Part shown: positions 37,028-46,066 of the stretch, one piece after another
Position numbering within the stretch: position 1 is the stretch's first letter
How the letters are laid out: the number at the start of each line of letters is the position of its first letter
From: Deltaproteobacteria bacterium
GTDB taxonomy: Bacteria > Bdellovibrionota > Bdellovibrionia > Bdellovibrionales > JAMPXM01
NCBI GenBank assembly: GCA_017302795.1
Contig: JAFLCB010000001.1
Location: forward strand, 558,001 to 622,000
Direction: 5' to 3'
Length of the DNA stretch: 64,000 bases
Made by a program: the position numbers and the translations under genes
The notes under the pieces: generated by a model
The model's input: only the letters and a program-made list of their open reading frames with translations
Told to the model about the DNA's origin: nothing
Databases searched by the model: none

Positions 37028-38492
37028 TCTTGAAAAGGCAGCAACAGCGGGCACCAGCTATGGTGACTACGAGCCTATCATCGGTATTGAAATTCACGCG
37101 CAGCTAAGTACGGCGTCGAAAATGTTCTGTCACAGTTCGACCGCGTTTGGTCATGCGGACAACGAAAACATCTGCGAAGTTTGTACGGCAATGCCGGGCG
37201 CACTGCCGGTGATCAATAAAAAAGCGGTAGAATTTTCTGTAAAAATGGGGCTCGCGCTGGGTTGTGAAATTCGCAAGCGCAGCGTTTTCTCGCGAAAGCA
37301 GTATTTTTATCCGGATCTCCCTAAGGGCTATCAGATTTCCCAATTCGATCTGCCGCTGTGTGAACATGGCCGAGTAGACTTCCTTTTGGGAACAGAAAAG
37401 AAATCGATCTCGATCACGCGCGCCCACATGGAAGAGGATGCCGGCAAATCGACCCACCACGGTGAGTATTCGCTGATAAATCTCAATCGTGCAGGAACAC
37501 CGCTTCTTGAGATTGTATCTGGCCCCGATATCCGTGGACCTGCGGAAGCGGCGGAATATGCCCGAACGGTACACAAAATTCTTCGTTATCTTGATGTGTG
37601 TGACGGAAACCTAGAGGAAGGTTCATTCCGGTGCGACTGCAACGTCAGCGTTCGTAAAAAGGGCGAAAAGGAACTGCGTACCAGAGTTGAAATCAAGAAC
37701 ATCAACTCATTCCGCTTTGTAGAAAAGGCAGTTGAGTACGAAATCTTGCGCCAAATTGATTGCTACGAAACAGGTGAAAAAATTCATCAAGAAACTCGCC
37801 TTTATGATCCAGATAAAAACCGCACGTTCATGATGCGTTCAAAAGAAGAAGCTCATGACTATCGCTATTTCCCGGATCCAGACCTCTTGCCGTTGGAAAT
37901 CGAAGAAAGCTTCATCGACGCTGTCAGAAAAACATTGCCTGAATTGCCACTCAAGCGTGCCGAGCGTTTTCAGCAGGAATACAAGATTCCCGAATACGAT
38001 TCGCTTGTTTTGACGCAAGAGCGCGATTTGGCGGATTACTATGAAGCCGTGGTGGTCGCCGCCGGTGGAAACGGTAAATCCGCTTCGAACTGGGTCATGA
38101 CGGACCTGATGCGCGAACTGAACGAATCCAAAAAGACGGTCGCTCAAAGCCCGATCACCGCTTCGAATCTGGGAAAGATGATTGCGCTTATCGATAAGGG
38201 CACGATTTCCGGTAAAATTGCGAAGACAGTTTTTAGTGAGATGTGGACCTCGGGCAAAGAACCAGAGGTGATCGTCAAAGAAAAAGGTCTCGTACAAATC
38301 ACCGACACCTCGGCTATTGAAAAAGCGATTGATGACGTCATTGCGGCGAGCCCGAATGAAGCGGCAGCGTATCGGGGTGGTAAGGATAAGCTTTTTGGAT
38401 TCTTTGTTGGCCAAGTCATGAAGGCGACAAAGGGGCAGGCAAGTCCGGATATGGTGAATCAGCTTCTCAAAAAGAAACTGTCGGGCAGTTAA
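37017..38492 (+). CDS. gatB: Asp-tRNA(Asn)/Glu-tRNA(Gln) amidotransferase subunit B
   Basis: 491 residues. Binds the misacylated tRNA and activates it with ATP. Landmarks: IGIEIHAQLSTASKMFC, CEVCTAMPGALPVINKKAVE, RKQYFYPDLPKGYQISQ, and MEEDAGKSTH; the cysteines of the zinc site are present. The C-terminal YqeY-like tail domain (about 350-485) is intact, including DKGTISGKIAKTVFSEM. Starts inside the end of gatA. Confidence 0.97.
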   Translation: MSSDLEKAATAGTSYGDYEPIIGIEIHAQLSTASKMFCHSSTAFGHADNENICEVCTAMPGALPVINKKAVEFSVKMGLALGCEIRKRSVFSRKQYFYPDLPKGYQISQFDLPLCEHGRVDFLLGTEKKSISITRAHMEEDAGKSTHHGEYSLINLNRAGTPLLEIVSGPDIRGPAEAAEYARTVHKILRYLDVCDGNLEEGSFRCDCNVSVRKKGEKELRTRVEIKNINSFRFVEKAVEYEILRQIDCYETGEKIHQETRLYDPDKNRTFMMRSKEEAHDYRYFPDPDLLPLEIEESFIDAVRKTLPELPLKRAERFQQEYKIPEYDSLVLTQERDLADYYEAVVVAAGGNGKSASNWVMTDLMRELNESKKTVAQSPITASNLGKMIALIDKGTISGKIAKTVFSEMWTSGKEPEVIVKEKGLVQITDTSAIEKAIDDVIAASPNEAAAYRGGKDKLFGFFVGQVMKATKGQASPDMVNQLLKKKLSGS

Positions 38493-38495
38493 ATT

Positions 38496-39488
38496 ATGCG
38501 GGTAGCTGGTCTCGATCTCGGTACCAACACATTTTTGTGTCTCATTGCCGATGTAGATCCAGCAACCGGCGCAATGCACGTTATACAAGATGACGTGCGT
38601 ATTGTTCGCCTGGGCCAGGGTGTGAACGCGACCAAAGAGCTTCACCCCGAAGCGCTTGCACGCGCCGAGGAAGCCTTTGCAGAATTTCAAAAGTTCATTC
38701 ATGCGGCGAAGTGTGAACAGGTCTTGGCCGTTGCGACCAGTGCTACGCGCGATGCTAAAAACGGCCACCTTCTTGTAGAGATGGGAAAGCGCTATGGGAT
38801 TCCCATCGAAGTAATTTCAGGCGAAAAAGAAGCAGAGCTCACCTTTCAGGGATCCATCGAGCCATCATGGGCCGGCTTGACCGCTGTAATCGACGTAGGT
38901 GGTGGTTCGAGCGAAATTATTTTTGGGGATCGAAACGGAATTCTCATTCGCTTCAGTGCCAACGTCGGAAGCGTTCGCTTAACGGAAAAATACATCACGG
39001 GTCATCCAATTGCGGAGCGCGAACTTCTGGCAGTGACTGAAAATGTTCGGCAAGAAATAGCACTGGGAATGAAGGCGGCTCTATCGGAATTCAACAACCG
39101 ACATCTTTCATCGGGGGGCGCGGCGCCGGAAGCACCGCTTGATCTTGAAGGGCTTCTAGGCCGCACGACAAATGCCGTGGCAGTCGCGGGGACCCCGACG
39201 ACCCTGGCCGCTGTTCAGCAGGGCCAAGCGTTCGTGCCTGAAAATATTCACGGGCACGTGATAGCCATCGATGAACTTCACAAGATGATTGCCGATCTCG
39301 CGTCGATGACCGTCGCGCAACGAGGTTTATTGGCTGGAATGGAGCCCAAAAGAGCTGACGTCATTGTCGCCGGCGCCATTTGCCTTTGTGAAGCAGCGAG
39401 GCTTCTTCGAACCAGCGCAGTTCAAGTTTCGATTCGCGGTGTTCGTTACGGAGTCGCTATGTGGTGTAGCCAGCGGATTACCCAATGA
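38496..39488 (+). CDS. Exopolyphosphatase / pppGpp phosphohydrolase family (Ppx/GppA)
   Basis: 330 residues. Actin-like ATPase fold: the phosphate-1 loop GLDLGTNTFLCLIADVD, SGEKEAELTFQG with the catalytic glutamate, and phosphate-2 loop VIDVGGGSSEIIFGD. Members hydrolyse polyphosphate or convert pppGpp to ppGpp. It consists of the two core domains without the long C-terminal HD region. Three bases after gatB and overlapping the next gene's upstream ATG, so it belongs to the gat operon. Which of Ppx or GppA activity it has cannot be decided. Confidence 0.92.
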   Translation: MRVAGLDLGTNTFLCLIADVDPATGAMHVIQDDVRIVRLGQGVNATKELHPEALARAEEAFAEFQKFIHAAKCEQVLAVATSATRDAKNGHLLVEMGKRYGIPIEVISGEKEAELTFQGSIEPSWAGLTAVIDVGGGSSEIIFGDRNGILIRFSANVGSVRLTEKYITGHPIAERELLAVTENVRQEIALGMKAALSEFNNRHLSSGGAAPEAPLDLEGLLGRTTNAVAVAGTPTTLAAVQQGQAFVPENIHGHVIAIDELHKMIADLASMTVAQRGLLAGMEPKRADVIVAGAICLCEAARLLRTSAVQVSIRGVRYGVAMWCSQRITQ

Positions 39489-39508
39489 AGATCACGCGCG
39501 GAGATTCT

Positions 39509-39979
39509 GTGAAAAAATCGTTTGGTGTTTTAGCCCTGGTTGTCGCGGCTAGTTTTTTCAACTCGCAAACATTCGGGGCCGACTCGCCTGCTCCGATTTT
39601 CAAAAAACGCAAGATCGAGATCTCTGGTAAAACCATCGTCGTCGAAATCGCCGATACCGACGAACGGCGAGCTCACGGTCTGATGTTTCGCAACTCATTA
39701 CCTAAAGACGAGGGGATGCTATTTGTTTTCGAAGACGAACGACCGAGATCGTTCTGGATGAAAAATACGCTGATCCCTCTTTCGATCGCGTACATTAATA
39801 AGGACAAAATCATCACTGAAGTTGTCGACATGCAGCCAGCAATCCTTGGTGCAGCAAGGCCGAAGTCCTATCCAAGTAAGAAAAAATCCATGTACGCACT
39901 CGAAATGAACATAGGTTGGTTTGAAAGAAATAAAATCTGGCCTGGTGTCCAATTTCGATATGCCGATAAAGCCCCCTGA
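39509..39979 (+). CDS. DUF192 family secreted protein
   Basis: 156 residues from the GTG at 39509, which has GGAG five bases upstream and gives a normal signal peptide (MKKSFGVLALVVAASFFNSQTFGA). An ATG at 39485 overlaps the preceding stop but has no ribosome site. The DUF192 core is clear: VEIADTDERRAHGLMFRNSLPKDEGMLFVFED, SFWMKNTLIPLSIAYI, and the C-terminal ALEMNIGWFERNKI. The family is widespread, compact and of unknown function, exported or lipoprotein in many bacteria. Confidence 0.9.
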   Translation: MKKSFGVLALVVAASFFNSQTFGADSPAPIFKKRKIEISGKTIVVEIADTDERRAHGLMFRNSLPKDEGMLFVFEDERPRSFWMKNTLIPLSIAYINKDKIITEVVDMQPAILGAARPKSYPSKKKSMYALEMNIGWFERNKIWPGVQFRYADKAP

Positions 39980-40133
39980 GAGACTGAGAAACCAATGAAA
40001 GGAGCGAAAAGAAAAAACAAGCTGGACGGAAGTCGGGGCCTGTTTTTCTTTCCGCTTTTAACTTAGGCAACGCAGTATGCTGTAATAAATCGTGGGCAAA
40101 GAAGCCCACACGGCAGCTCAAGGATTGGCACCG

Positions 40134-41600
40134 ATGAATAAAAAAAGTAGCACGGTCGATACGTCGATATCAAAACGGCTCCTCATCTCCCTCTTAACAA
40201 TCGGGATGGCACTCAATATTTCCGGGTGTTCATCTGGTGGATCATCTGATGAAGAATCAGCAGGTGGTGACGAAACTTTCGCAGAAGAAAGTTCCGGCGA
40301 TTTTGAAGATGGAGAAGAAGGCGGCGAAGTCGCAGACGGCGAAGAAGGTGGCGACCTCGAAGAGGGTGGCGATCTCGCTGAAGGCGGAGAAGAGGGCGCA
40401 GAGGAAGGCGCAGATGTCGCTGAAGGCGATGAAGGGCTTGATGGCGAACTCGCGGACTCAGGTGAGGAAACTGGCGACGGCCTTGGCGAAGAAGCCGGCG
40501 GCGATGTCGCAGCGGCCGACGACGACGAGCTTTCGCTAGATGATGAAGAAGGTTTGCCTGAGGATGTTGCGAGTGGCACGGGCGGCGATGCAATGGCGCC
40601 GATCGAAGAGCCAGCGACTCCACCAACCGATGCTCCTGTTTTCGCCGAAAACACAGACGCCCCGGTTGATGCTCCTGTAGAACCGCCACCTCCAAAAGTT
40701 TGGGCTCCGCTATTAAAAGTGAAATCAGCTGCGTTTGATGCCGGCGGCGTGAACTTGAACCGCGTTTACTTGGGACGACCCGGAGACACCGTTAAAGGTG
40801 TTGCCGAAAAGATCTATAATGACGGTGGACGAGCAAAAGACTTGCGCAAATGGAATGGCTTTCTTTCGCGCGGTGTTAAGACCGGCGACAAGATCTATTA
40901 TTCATCACCGACAAATCCAACTGATACGAACATGTTGACCTACTACGAAGACGTTTCGATCCCAGCGCAAAACTATTCTTCGCGCGACGGCGACAACATT
41001 CGCGAAGTGTCGAAGACCTTGCTTGGTAACAATGATAGTTGGAAAGAAATTTGGGCGACGAACCCGGATATTGAATCGAAGGGGGACATCCCGGCAGGAT
41101 TGAATATTCGTTATTGGTCAGCAGATGCGACAGCGGCACCGGTATTGGCGAATAATCCACCGCCGGTCGATCCGCCGATGGGTCAAGATCCATTGGCGCA
41201 GCCACCGATGGGACAGGATCCACTTGCGCAACAGCCACCGATGGGACAGGACCCGCTGGCTAATCCGCCGGCAGATCCGTTGGCACCAATCGACCCGGTC
41301 GCTCAGAATCCGCCGACCGATCCATTGGCTCAGCCAACGGGCACACCGGCGTCTGATCCAACCGCAGTAGGAACGACCGAGCCTCCGCCTCCTCCGCCAC
41401 CAGCGGATCCACCTCCAACGGATCCATCGAATCAGGCAGCTACGGGTGCAGATCCGGCCGCGGGAACTAACGAAGCGGATCAAATGATGACGATGGGTCT
41501 AGCAGGGATTGTCCTTCTGGCTGCCGGAGCAGTCTTCTTCTTGATGCGCAGAAATCGATCTAGAAAAATCGATCTGACGCAAACAACTCAGGTCGGCTAA
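40134..41600 (+). CDS. LysM-type lipoprotein with acidic linker and C-terminal membrane helix
   Basis: 488 residues from the ATG at 40134 (AAGGA nine bases upstream). A lipobox (LNISGC, about residue 27) is followed by about 140 residues of glycine/glutamate/aspartate-rich low complexity, then a proline-rich hinge. Two LysM-like units follow: LGRPGDTVKGVAEKIYNDGG...LSRGVKTGDKIYY and SSRDGDNIREVSKTLLGNNDSWKEIWATNP. Next come three PPMGQDPLAQ repeats and more proline-rich sequence. The end is a transmembrane helix (LAGIVLLAAGAVFFLM) with a basic tail (RRNRSRK). LysM suggests peptidoglycan binding; two membrane attachments in one chain could tether envelope layers (inference). Confidence 0.82.
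   Translation: MNKKSSTVDTSISKRLLISLLTIGMALNISGCSSGGSSDEESAGGDETFAEESSGDFEDGEEGGEVADGEEGGDLEEGGDLAEGGEEGAEEGADVAEGDEGLDGELADSGEETGDGLGEEAGGDVAAADDDELSLDDEEGLPEDVASGTGGDAMAPIEEPATPPTDAPVFAENTDAPVDAPVEPPPPKVWAPLLKVKSAAFDAGGVNLNRVYLGRPGDTVKGVAEKIYNDGGRAKDLRKWNGFLSRGVKTGDKIYYSSPTNPTDTNMLTYYEDVSIPAQNYSSRDGDNIREVSKTLLGNNDSWKEIWATNPDIESKGDIPAGLNIRYWSADATAAPVLANNPPPVDPPMGQDPLAQPPMGQDPLAQQPPMGQDPLANPPADPLAPIDPVAQNPPTDPLAQPTGTPASDPTAVGTTEPPPPPPPADPPPTDPSNQAATGADPAAGTNEADQMMTMGLAGIVLLAAGAVFFLMRRNRSRKIDLTQTTQVG
41172..41264 (+). repeat. Three tandem 30-bp repeats inside the LysM lipoprotein gene
   Basis: Units at 41172-41201, 41202-41231 and 41235-41264 encode PPMGQDPLAQ, PPMGQDPLAQ and PPMGQDPLAN, with silent differences between copies. 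They lie in the proline-rich linker before the C-terminal membrane helix and probably vary in number between strains. Confidence 0.85.
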
Positions 41601-41640
41601 ACCAAGCGGATTACAGAATTCTAAAACATAGAAAATTAAA

Positions 41641-41663
41641 CGGAAGCGAAAGCCTCCGTTTTT
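41641..41663 (+). terminator. Intrinsic terminator after the LysM lipoprotein gene
   Basis: CGGAAGC-GAAA-GCCTCCG (one mismatch) is followed by TTTTT. On the other strand the stem is followed by TTTAATTTT, so it may also serve the convergent PilZ gene. Confidence 0.65.
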
Positions 41664-41705
41664 ATTTGTAGTTTGGCGAACAAAGTTTGCTCTGATTCAG
41701 TCGTA

Positions 41706-42074
41706 CTAAGCAGTTTCCTTAAAAATATCGCCCAGCAATGATCTTCGCCCTTCACGGTTTGATTCGACGAAGTACATAAGGTCATCGACAATCTGAACGT
41801 CGCGCCCATTTGTAGGAAGGAACTTAACTCCGCTTCCAACTTCATTTGTCCAAACAATCAGCGCATTTACTTTACGAATTCTACCACCGACTTTGAATGT
41901 AATCTGCAACTTGTCGCCAGCAGCCGCGCCGTCGAGCTCATGTTCCAGGAACGCTCCTGAAAGACTAATGTTTTTCAAAACTCCAAGCGAAGAACTGCGG
42001 CCATACGACCGCCGAAAATCGACATCCAGCTTAAGGGGAATTCTAGGTTGTGGAACCTGACTCTGTTCGTTCAT
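41706..42074 (-). CDS. PilZ-domain protein
   Basis: 122 residues, almost all one PilZ domain. The cyclic-di-GMP motif elements are visible: arginine-rich RRSYGRSS and NISLSGAFLEHEL (the (D/N)xSxxG box), followed by the barrel strands (GDKLQITFKVGGRIRKVNALIVWTNEVGSGVKFL). A stand-alone receptor likely to alter a partner in response to cyclic-di-GMP, which governs the switch between predatory and free growth and gliding in Bdellovibrio (family knowledge). Partner unknown. Confidence 0.88.
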   Translation of the reverse strand: MNEQSQVPQPRIPLKLDVDFRRSYGRSSSLGVLKNISLSGAFLEHELDGAAAGDKLQITFKVGGRIRKVNALIVWTNEVGSGVKFLPTNGRDVQIVDDLMYFVESNREGRRSLLGDIFKETA

Positions 42075-42553
42075 TCATCACCTCAGAAATGATGGATCAA
42101 ACCATTACATTCCAGTATGTCTCATCGGCTTATCCACATTCGCGCATAAGGTCTTCAGGTCGAGTTGAGGGGTCCTGTTTTTTAAAGCGAACTGGCCCAG
42201 CCGTAAACGGATAAGTCAGCCACTTTTGTCGAAGTCCTTGACGTTCCAGGATCGGCCGATTCAATTTGAGACAAGTCGAAATCGCGCCGCGTTATAAATC
42301 CACGCAGGGAAGATTTGGTACGATTCAAACAGATTTTCTCGGCAATTGACAAAGCACGGCAGACTGGATGATGGTGGTACCGAACTGACGAACCAGTTTT
42401 TGTTTGGCGACCCAGTTTTGTTGGCGACCCACGGTACCTGATCCATCCTTTCCCTCCGTGATTAGCCGAAAAAAAATAATAAAAGCGTATAAACCTAAGT
42501 CCCTTATCAAATTCACCAAATCAAATTGTCCAATTGTTCTCAAGGAGCATTAC
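42075..42553. other. Intergenic region and long leader of rho
   Basis: 479 bases between divergent genes. The PilZ promoter must be in its left part; I see no clear boxes. The right part holds a weak terminator-like hairpin (AACTG/CAGTT then TTT, 42383-42400), an 11-bp direct repeat (42404-42431), and a 7-bp inverted pair GGTACCG/CGGTACC (42376-42382, 42432-42438) around them. A TATAAA at 42489 could be a -10 box. The layout suggests regulation of rho in its own leader. Confidence 0.4.
42404..42431 (+). repeat. Direct repeat TTGGCGACCCA in the rho leader
   Basis: Two identical 11-base copies (42404-42414 and 42421-42431) separated by GTTTTG. They sit about 120 bases before the rho start, enclosed by the GGTACCG/CGGTACC inverted pair. 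Confidence 0.7.
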
Positions 42554-44290
42554 TTGTCGGAAACCAACGACGTTAAAGAGCCGAACGAAAGACCATCTAG
42601 ACCAGTACCAGCTGAAGGCAACACTAGCGTACCTCAGCCGACAGCGGGCCCAAATCCTCAAGGCCAATCGGGAGATGGCGGTTCATCAGCAACTCAGTCC
42701 GCTGAAGGCGGATCACCAGCTCAAAATGAAGGTGCAGGCGGAGAAAATCGCGGTGATCGCGGACGTCGGCCCTTTAACAAAGATCGCGGCGGTGGCCGGG
42801 ATAGAAACGACCGCGGTGGTGGCGGCGGTGATCGAAGCGGCGGCGGTCGGTTTCGACAACAGGGCGGCGGACGAGGTGACCAACAGGGTGGACGAGGTAA
42901 TAATCGACCGGGCGGCCCGCGCGAACGCGGAGGACCTGGTTCTTACGATCCACCGCCGATGGAAGAATCGATGGAAGCTATCGCCCCCATCACTGATGAA
43001 GAACTAAAGAGTATCGAACTTACCGAACAAGAGCGAGCGAACTTAAGTTCGAAAAATCTGAAGTCAATGAAGATCGAAGATCTCACGACTCTCGCGCTTA
43101 AACTTAAAATCGAAAACGCAGCCGGACTTCGACGCCAAGACATGGTGTTTGAAATTTTGAAGCGCGCGGCACGCCTGAACGATATTTTCGGAAACGGCGT
43201 TCTTGAAATTCTCCCAGATGGTTACGGATTCTTGCGATCGCCAGATTACAACTATCTTCCGGGACCAGATGATATTTACGTAAGCCCCTCGCAAATTCGT
43301 CGTTTCGGCCTTCGAACAGGCGATACGGTTAGCGGAACAGTTCGTCCACCAAAAGAAGGCGAACGTTATTTTGCACTTCTTAAAGTCGAAACGCTGAACC
43401 ATGAATCTCCTGAGAAAGCGCACAACAAGCTTCTCTTCGACAACTTGACGCCGTTGTATCCACAAGAGCGTTTGAAGCTTGAGCACACGCCCAATGAATT
43501 CACGACTCGCGTTGTGGATCTCATGTCGCCACTAGGAAAAGGTCAGCGCGCGCTGATCGTCGCTCCACCAAGAACTGGTAAAACAGTTCTCATGCAGAAC
43601 ATTGCCAACGCAATTTCGAACAATCATCCTGAAGTGAAATTGATCGTTCTTCTGATCGACGAACGACCAGAGGAAGTCACAGATATGCAGCGCACGGTGA
43701 AGGGCGAAGTCGTTTCATCGACGTTCGACGAACCACCAACGCGTCACGTGCAAGTGGCAGAAATGGTCATCGAGAAAGCGAAGCGCCTGGTTGAACACAA
43801 GCACGACGTCGTGATCTTGCTAGATTCGATCACTCGTCTTGCGCGCGCTTACAACACAGTCGTTCCTCCATCGGGAAAAATCCTGTCCGGCGGTGTCGAT
43901 TCGAACGCACTTCATAAACCAAAACGCTTCTTTGGTGCAGCTCGAAACATCGAAGAAGGTGGCTCGCTGACGATCATTGCAACTGCACTGATCGACACTG
44001 GTTCGCGTATGGATGAAGTTATTTTTGAAGAATTCAAAGGTACTGGTAACTCGGAAATTCATCTCGATCGCAAGCTCATGGAGAAACGTATTTTCCCATG
44101 CATGGACATCAACAAGTCCGGCACGCGAAAAGAAGATCTCTTGATCAACAAAGTCGACCTCAATCGGCTTTGGATTTTGCGCAAGGTTCTTTCGCCCATG
44201 AACGTCGTCGATTCGATGGAATTCTTGATCGACAAGCTTCAGTCTACAAAAACCAACGAAGAGTTCTTGAAAAACATGTCAGGCAACTAG
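42554..44290 (+). CDS. rho: Transcription termination factor Rho with RG-rich extension
   Basis: 578 residues from a TTG at 42554, chosen because AAGGAG lies six bases upstream and no better start exists. Residues about 10-140 are a disordered extension rich in Gly, Arg, Asn, Asp and Gln ([18 protein letters not shown]). Then Rho N-terminal domain, RNA-binding cold-shock fold ([25 protein letters not shown]), Walker [10 protein letters not shown] (about 338), Walker [17 protein letters not shown] and the Q/R-loop region ([27 protein letters not shown]). Full catalytic set present. First gene of the rho-rpmE-prfA-prmC-murA block. Confidence 0.96.
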   Translation: MSETNDVKEPNERPSRPVPAEGNTSVPQPTAGPNPQGQSGDGGSSATQSAEGGSPAQNEGAGGENRGDRGRRPFNKDRGGGRDRNDRGGGGGDRSGGGRFRQQGGGRGDQQGGRGNNRPGGPRERGGPGSYDPPPMEESMEAIAPITDEELKSIELTEQERANLSSKNLKSMKIEDLTTLALKLKIENAAGLRRQDMVFEILKRAARLNDIFGNGVLEILPDGYGFLRSPDYNYLPGPDDIYVSPSQIRRFGLRTGDTVSGTVRPPKEGERYFALLKVETLNHESPEKAHNKLLFDNLTPLYPQERLKLEHTPNEFTTRVVDLMSPLGKGQRALIVAPPRTGKTVLMQNIANAISNNHPEVKLIVLLIDERPEEVTDMQRTVKGEVVSSTFDEPPTRHVQVAEMVIEKAKRLVEHKHDVVILLDSITRLARAYNTVVPPSGKILSGGVDSNALHKPKRFFGAARNIEEGGSLTIIATALIDTGSRMDEVIFEEFKGTGNSEIHLDRKLMEKRIFPCMDINKSGTRKEDLLINKVDLNRLWILRKVLSPMNVVDSMEFLIDKLQSTKTNEEFLKNMSGN

Positions 44291-44342
44291 TTTGCGTACG
44301 GGGGTCTTCGCCTCTGGCCGACAATCGTAGTCGCCCTTTATT

Positions 44343-44368
44343 GGGGAGCCGCCGGGGCTCCCCTTTTT
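44343..44368 (+). terminator. Intrinsic terminator after rho
   Basis: Perfect 8-bp stem GGGGAGCC/GGCTCCCC with a 5-base loop, followed by TTTTT. Ends the rho transcript, so rpmE needs its own promoter. Confidence 0.9.
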
Positions 44369-44607
44369 GCTTAGCTCGGGATAATCTCAGCGCGACGTGA
44401 CCCATAGAGAGCTAAATAATTGTAATAATTTGATATTTTTAAGGAAAGTGGGGCCAGTACACTGACTACAGATTTACCGGGCGCGACCTGATCGCCAATT
44501 CAAAAGGTGACAAGGGTACCTAAGATCGTGTAACTACATGGGTCCCGAGAATTCGGACTACATAATGGGTCGACGAACTCGAGGCAGAAAGCAAAGTAGG
44601 AAAAAAC
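44369..44607. other. Upstream region of rpmE
   Basis: About 240 bases with no open frame of note. It is AT-rich at its start (44415-44440) and holds a CATAAT at 44561-44566 that could be a -10 box, but no matching -35. Autoregulation of L31 through its leader is possible; nothing decisive is seen. Confidence 0.35.
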
Positions 44608-44826
44608 ATGAAAGAAGCTATCCACCCAAAATATTACGCTGATGCGCCTGTCACATGTGTTTGTGGTGCATCTTGGACAACTGGATCAACTCAAAAAGAA
44701 CTTCGTGTTGATATCTGCTCTAACTGCCATCCGTATTACACTGGAAAACAAAAAATGATCGATACTGAAGGTCGCGTTGATCGCTTCCGTCGTAAGTATT
44801 CTGGCGCAGCAAAATCTACGAAGTAG
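44608..44826 (+). CDS. rpmE: 50S ribosomal protein L31, zinc-binding form
   Basis: 72 residues. The zinc ligands are CVC near residue 17 and CSNCH near residue 37 (four cysteines), so this is the C+ form rather than the zinc-free YkgM type. The rest (MKEAIHPKY at the start, [24 protein letters not shown]) is standard L31, a protein bridging the ribosomal subunits. Flanked by terminators on both sides, hence a single-gene transcript. Confidence 0.97.
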   Translation: MKEAIHPKYYADAPVTCVCGASWTTGSTQKELRVDICSNCHPYYTGKQKMIDTEGRVDRFRRKYSGAAKSTK

Positions 44827-44892
44827 ATAAGCCAAAGTCGCTTTGGCTGAGATTCGGATCGAAAATATTCGGAGCAGCTAAAGCTTTTCAAA

Positions 44893-44915
44893 GGCCCGCA
44901 AACGCGGGCCTTTTT
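44893..44915 (+). terminator. Intrinsic terminator after rpmE
   Basis: Perfect 7-bp stem GGCCCGC/GCGGGCC with loop AAAC, followed by TTTTT. Confidence 0.92.
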
Positions 44916-44974
44916 ATTTGTTCTTTTCCTCAGATGATTTTGACGGTTACCGTTTTTTTAAGTCGGAGTTTTGT

Positions 44975-46054
44975 ATGTTTGATCGATTAGAAGCAGTAGA
45001 GCAGCGCTACGAACAGATTCAGCACGATCTGCAAAACCCTTCGGTTGCATCTGACCAAGTTCGTTATCGCAGTCTCATGAAAGAGTCTTCCGATCTAGCC
45101 ACCGTCGTGAACCTTTACCGGCAATACCGAAAAATTAAGCAAGACCGCGAGGGTGCAATTGAGCTTCTTAGCAGCGGTGAGTCCGATGCGACGATGAAAG
45201 AAATGGCGAAGGAAGAACTTAGCCAACTGGATGCAGAGCTCGAGGAAAAAGAGGAAGCCTTAAAGATTGCGATTCTACCTAAAGATCCAAACGACGACAA
45301 AAACGTGATTGTTGAAATCAGGCCCGGGGCTGGTGGTGACGAAGCAGCACTTTTCACCGATGAGCTTTTCCGCGCCTATTCACTGTATGCCGCGAAAAAT
45401 GGTTGGAAAGTCGACATCATGAGCCGTTCCGACGGCAACGTCGGTGGTGCGAAAGAAGTCATTGCTTCGATTGAGGGGGACAAAGTTTACTCGCGTCTAA
45501 AACACGAAAGCGGGGTCCACCGTGTTCAGCGTGTACCAAAGACCGAAACTCAAGGACGCGTGCACACTTCGACAGTCACCGTTGCGGTTTTGCCAGAAGC
45601 CGAAGAGGTCGACGTTAAAATCAACGCGAACGATTTGAAGATCGATGTCTACAGGTCGAGCGGAGCAGGTGGCCAGTCCGTAAACACCACAGACTCGGCC
45701 GTCCGTATCACCCATCTTCCAACCGGAACGGTTGTTACCTGCCAGGACGAACGATCGCAGTTAAAGAACAAAGGTAAGGCGATGAAGATTCTTTTATCTC
45801 GCCTAAAAGCGGTTGAAGATGAAAAGGCAGTGAAAAATGCCAGCGAAGCGCGGTTAGCCCAAATCGGAACGGGCGATCGCAGTGAACGGATCCGCACCTA
45901 CAACTTTCCTCAATCGAGGGTCACGGATCACCGAATCGGCCTCACGGTTCACCAAGTGGAAGATGTTATGAAGGGTGAAATGCAGATCTTGATTGATCCT
46001 TTGATCGCTTACCATCAGGCTGAACTCTTGAAGGCCGAATCAAAAGCGACATAA
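44975..46054 (+). CDS. prfA: Peptide chain release factor 1
   Basis: 359 residues from the ATG at 44975 (GGAG seven bases upstream). Recognises UAA and UAG. The GGQ motif that triggers peptide release is in [17 protein letters not shown] (residues 232-234). The stop-codon reading tripeptide lies in RVPKTETQG as Pro188-Lys189-Thr190; PxT identifies RF1 rather than RF2. Coiled N-terminal domain intact. Followed 12 bases later by prmC, which methylates this GGQ glutamine. Confidence 0.97.
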   Translation: MFDRLEAVEQRYEQIQHDLQNPSVASDQVRYRSLMKESSDLATVVNLYRQYRKIKQDREGAIELLSSGESDATMKEMAKEELSQLDAELEEKEEALKIAILPKDPNDDKNVIVEIRPGAGGDEAALFTDELFRAYSLYAAKNGWKVDIMSRSDGNVGGAKEVIASIEGDKVYSRLKHESGVHRVQRVPKTETQGRVHTSTVTVAVLPEAEEVDVKINANDLKIDVYRSSGAGGQSVNTTDSAVRITHLPTGTVVTCQDERSQLKNKGKAMKILLSRLKAVEDEKAVKNASEARLAQIGTGDRSERIRTYNFPQSRVTDHRIGLTVHQVEDVMKGEMQILIDPLIAYHQAELLKAESKAT

Positions 46055-46066
46055 GGGGTTCAAAGC

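Noticed and set aside
37839-38768. 309-codon minus-strand frame opposite gatB/ppx
   Set aside because: Spans two well-identified genes on the other strand; composition is shadow-like.
40118-40654. 178-codon minus-strand frame rich in serine and proline opposite the LysM lipoprotein
   Set aside because: It is the antisense shadow of the Gly/Glu/Asp low-complexity region; no ribosome site, no family, and the plus-strand gene has a signal peptide and domains.
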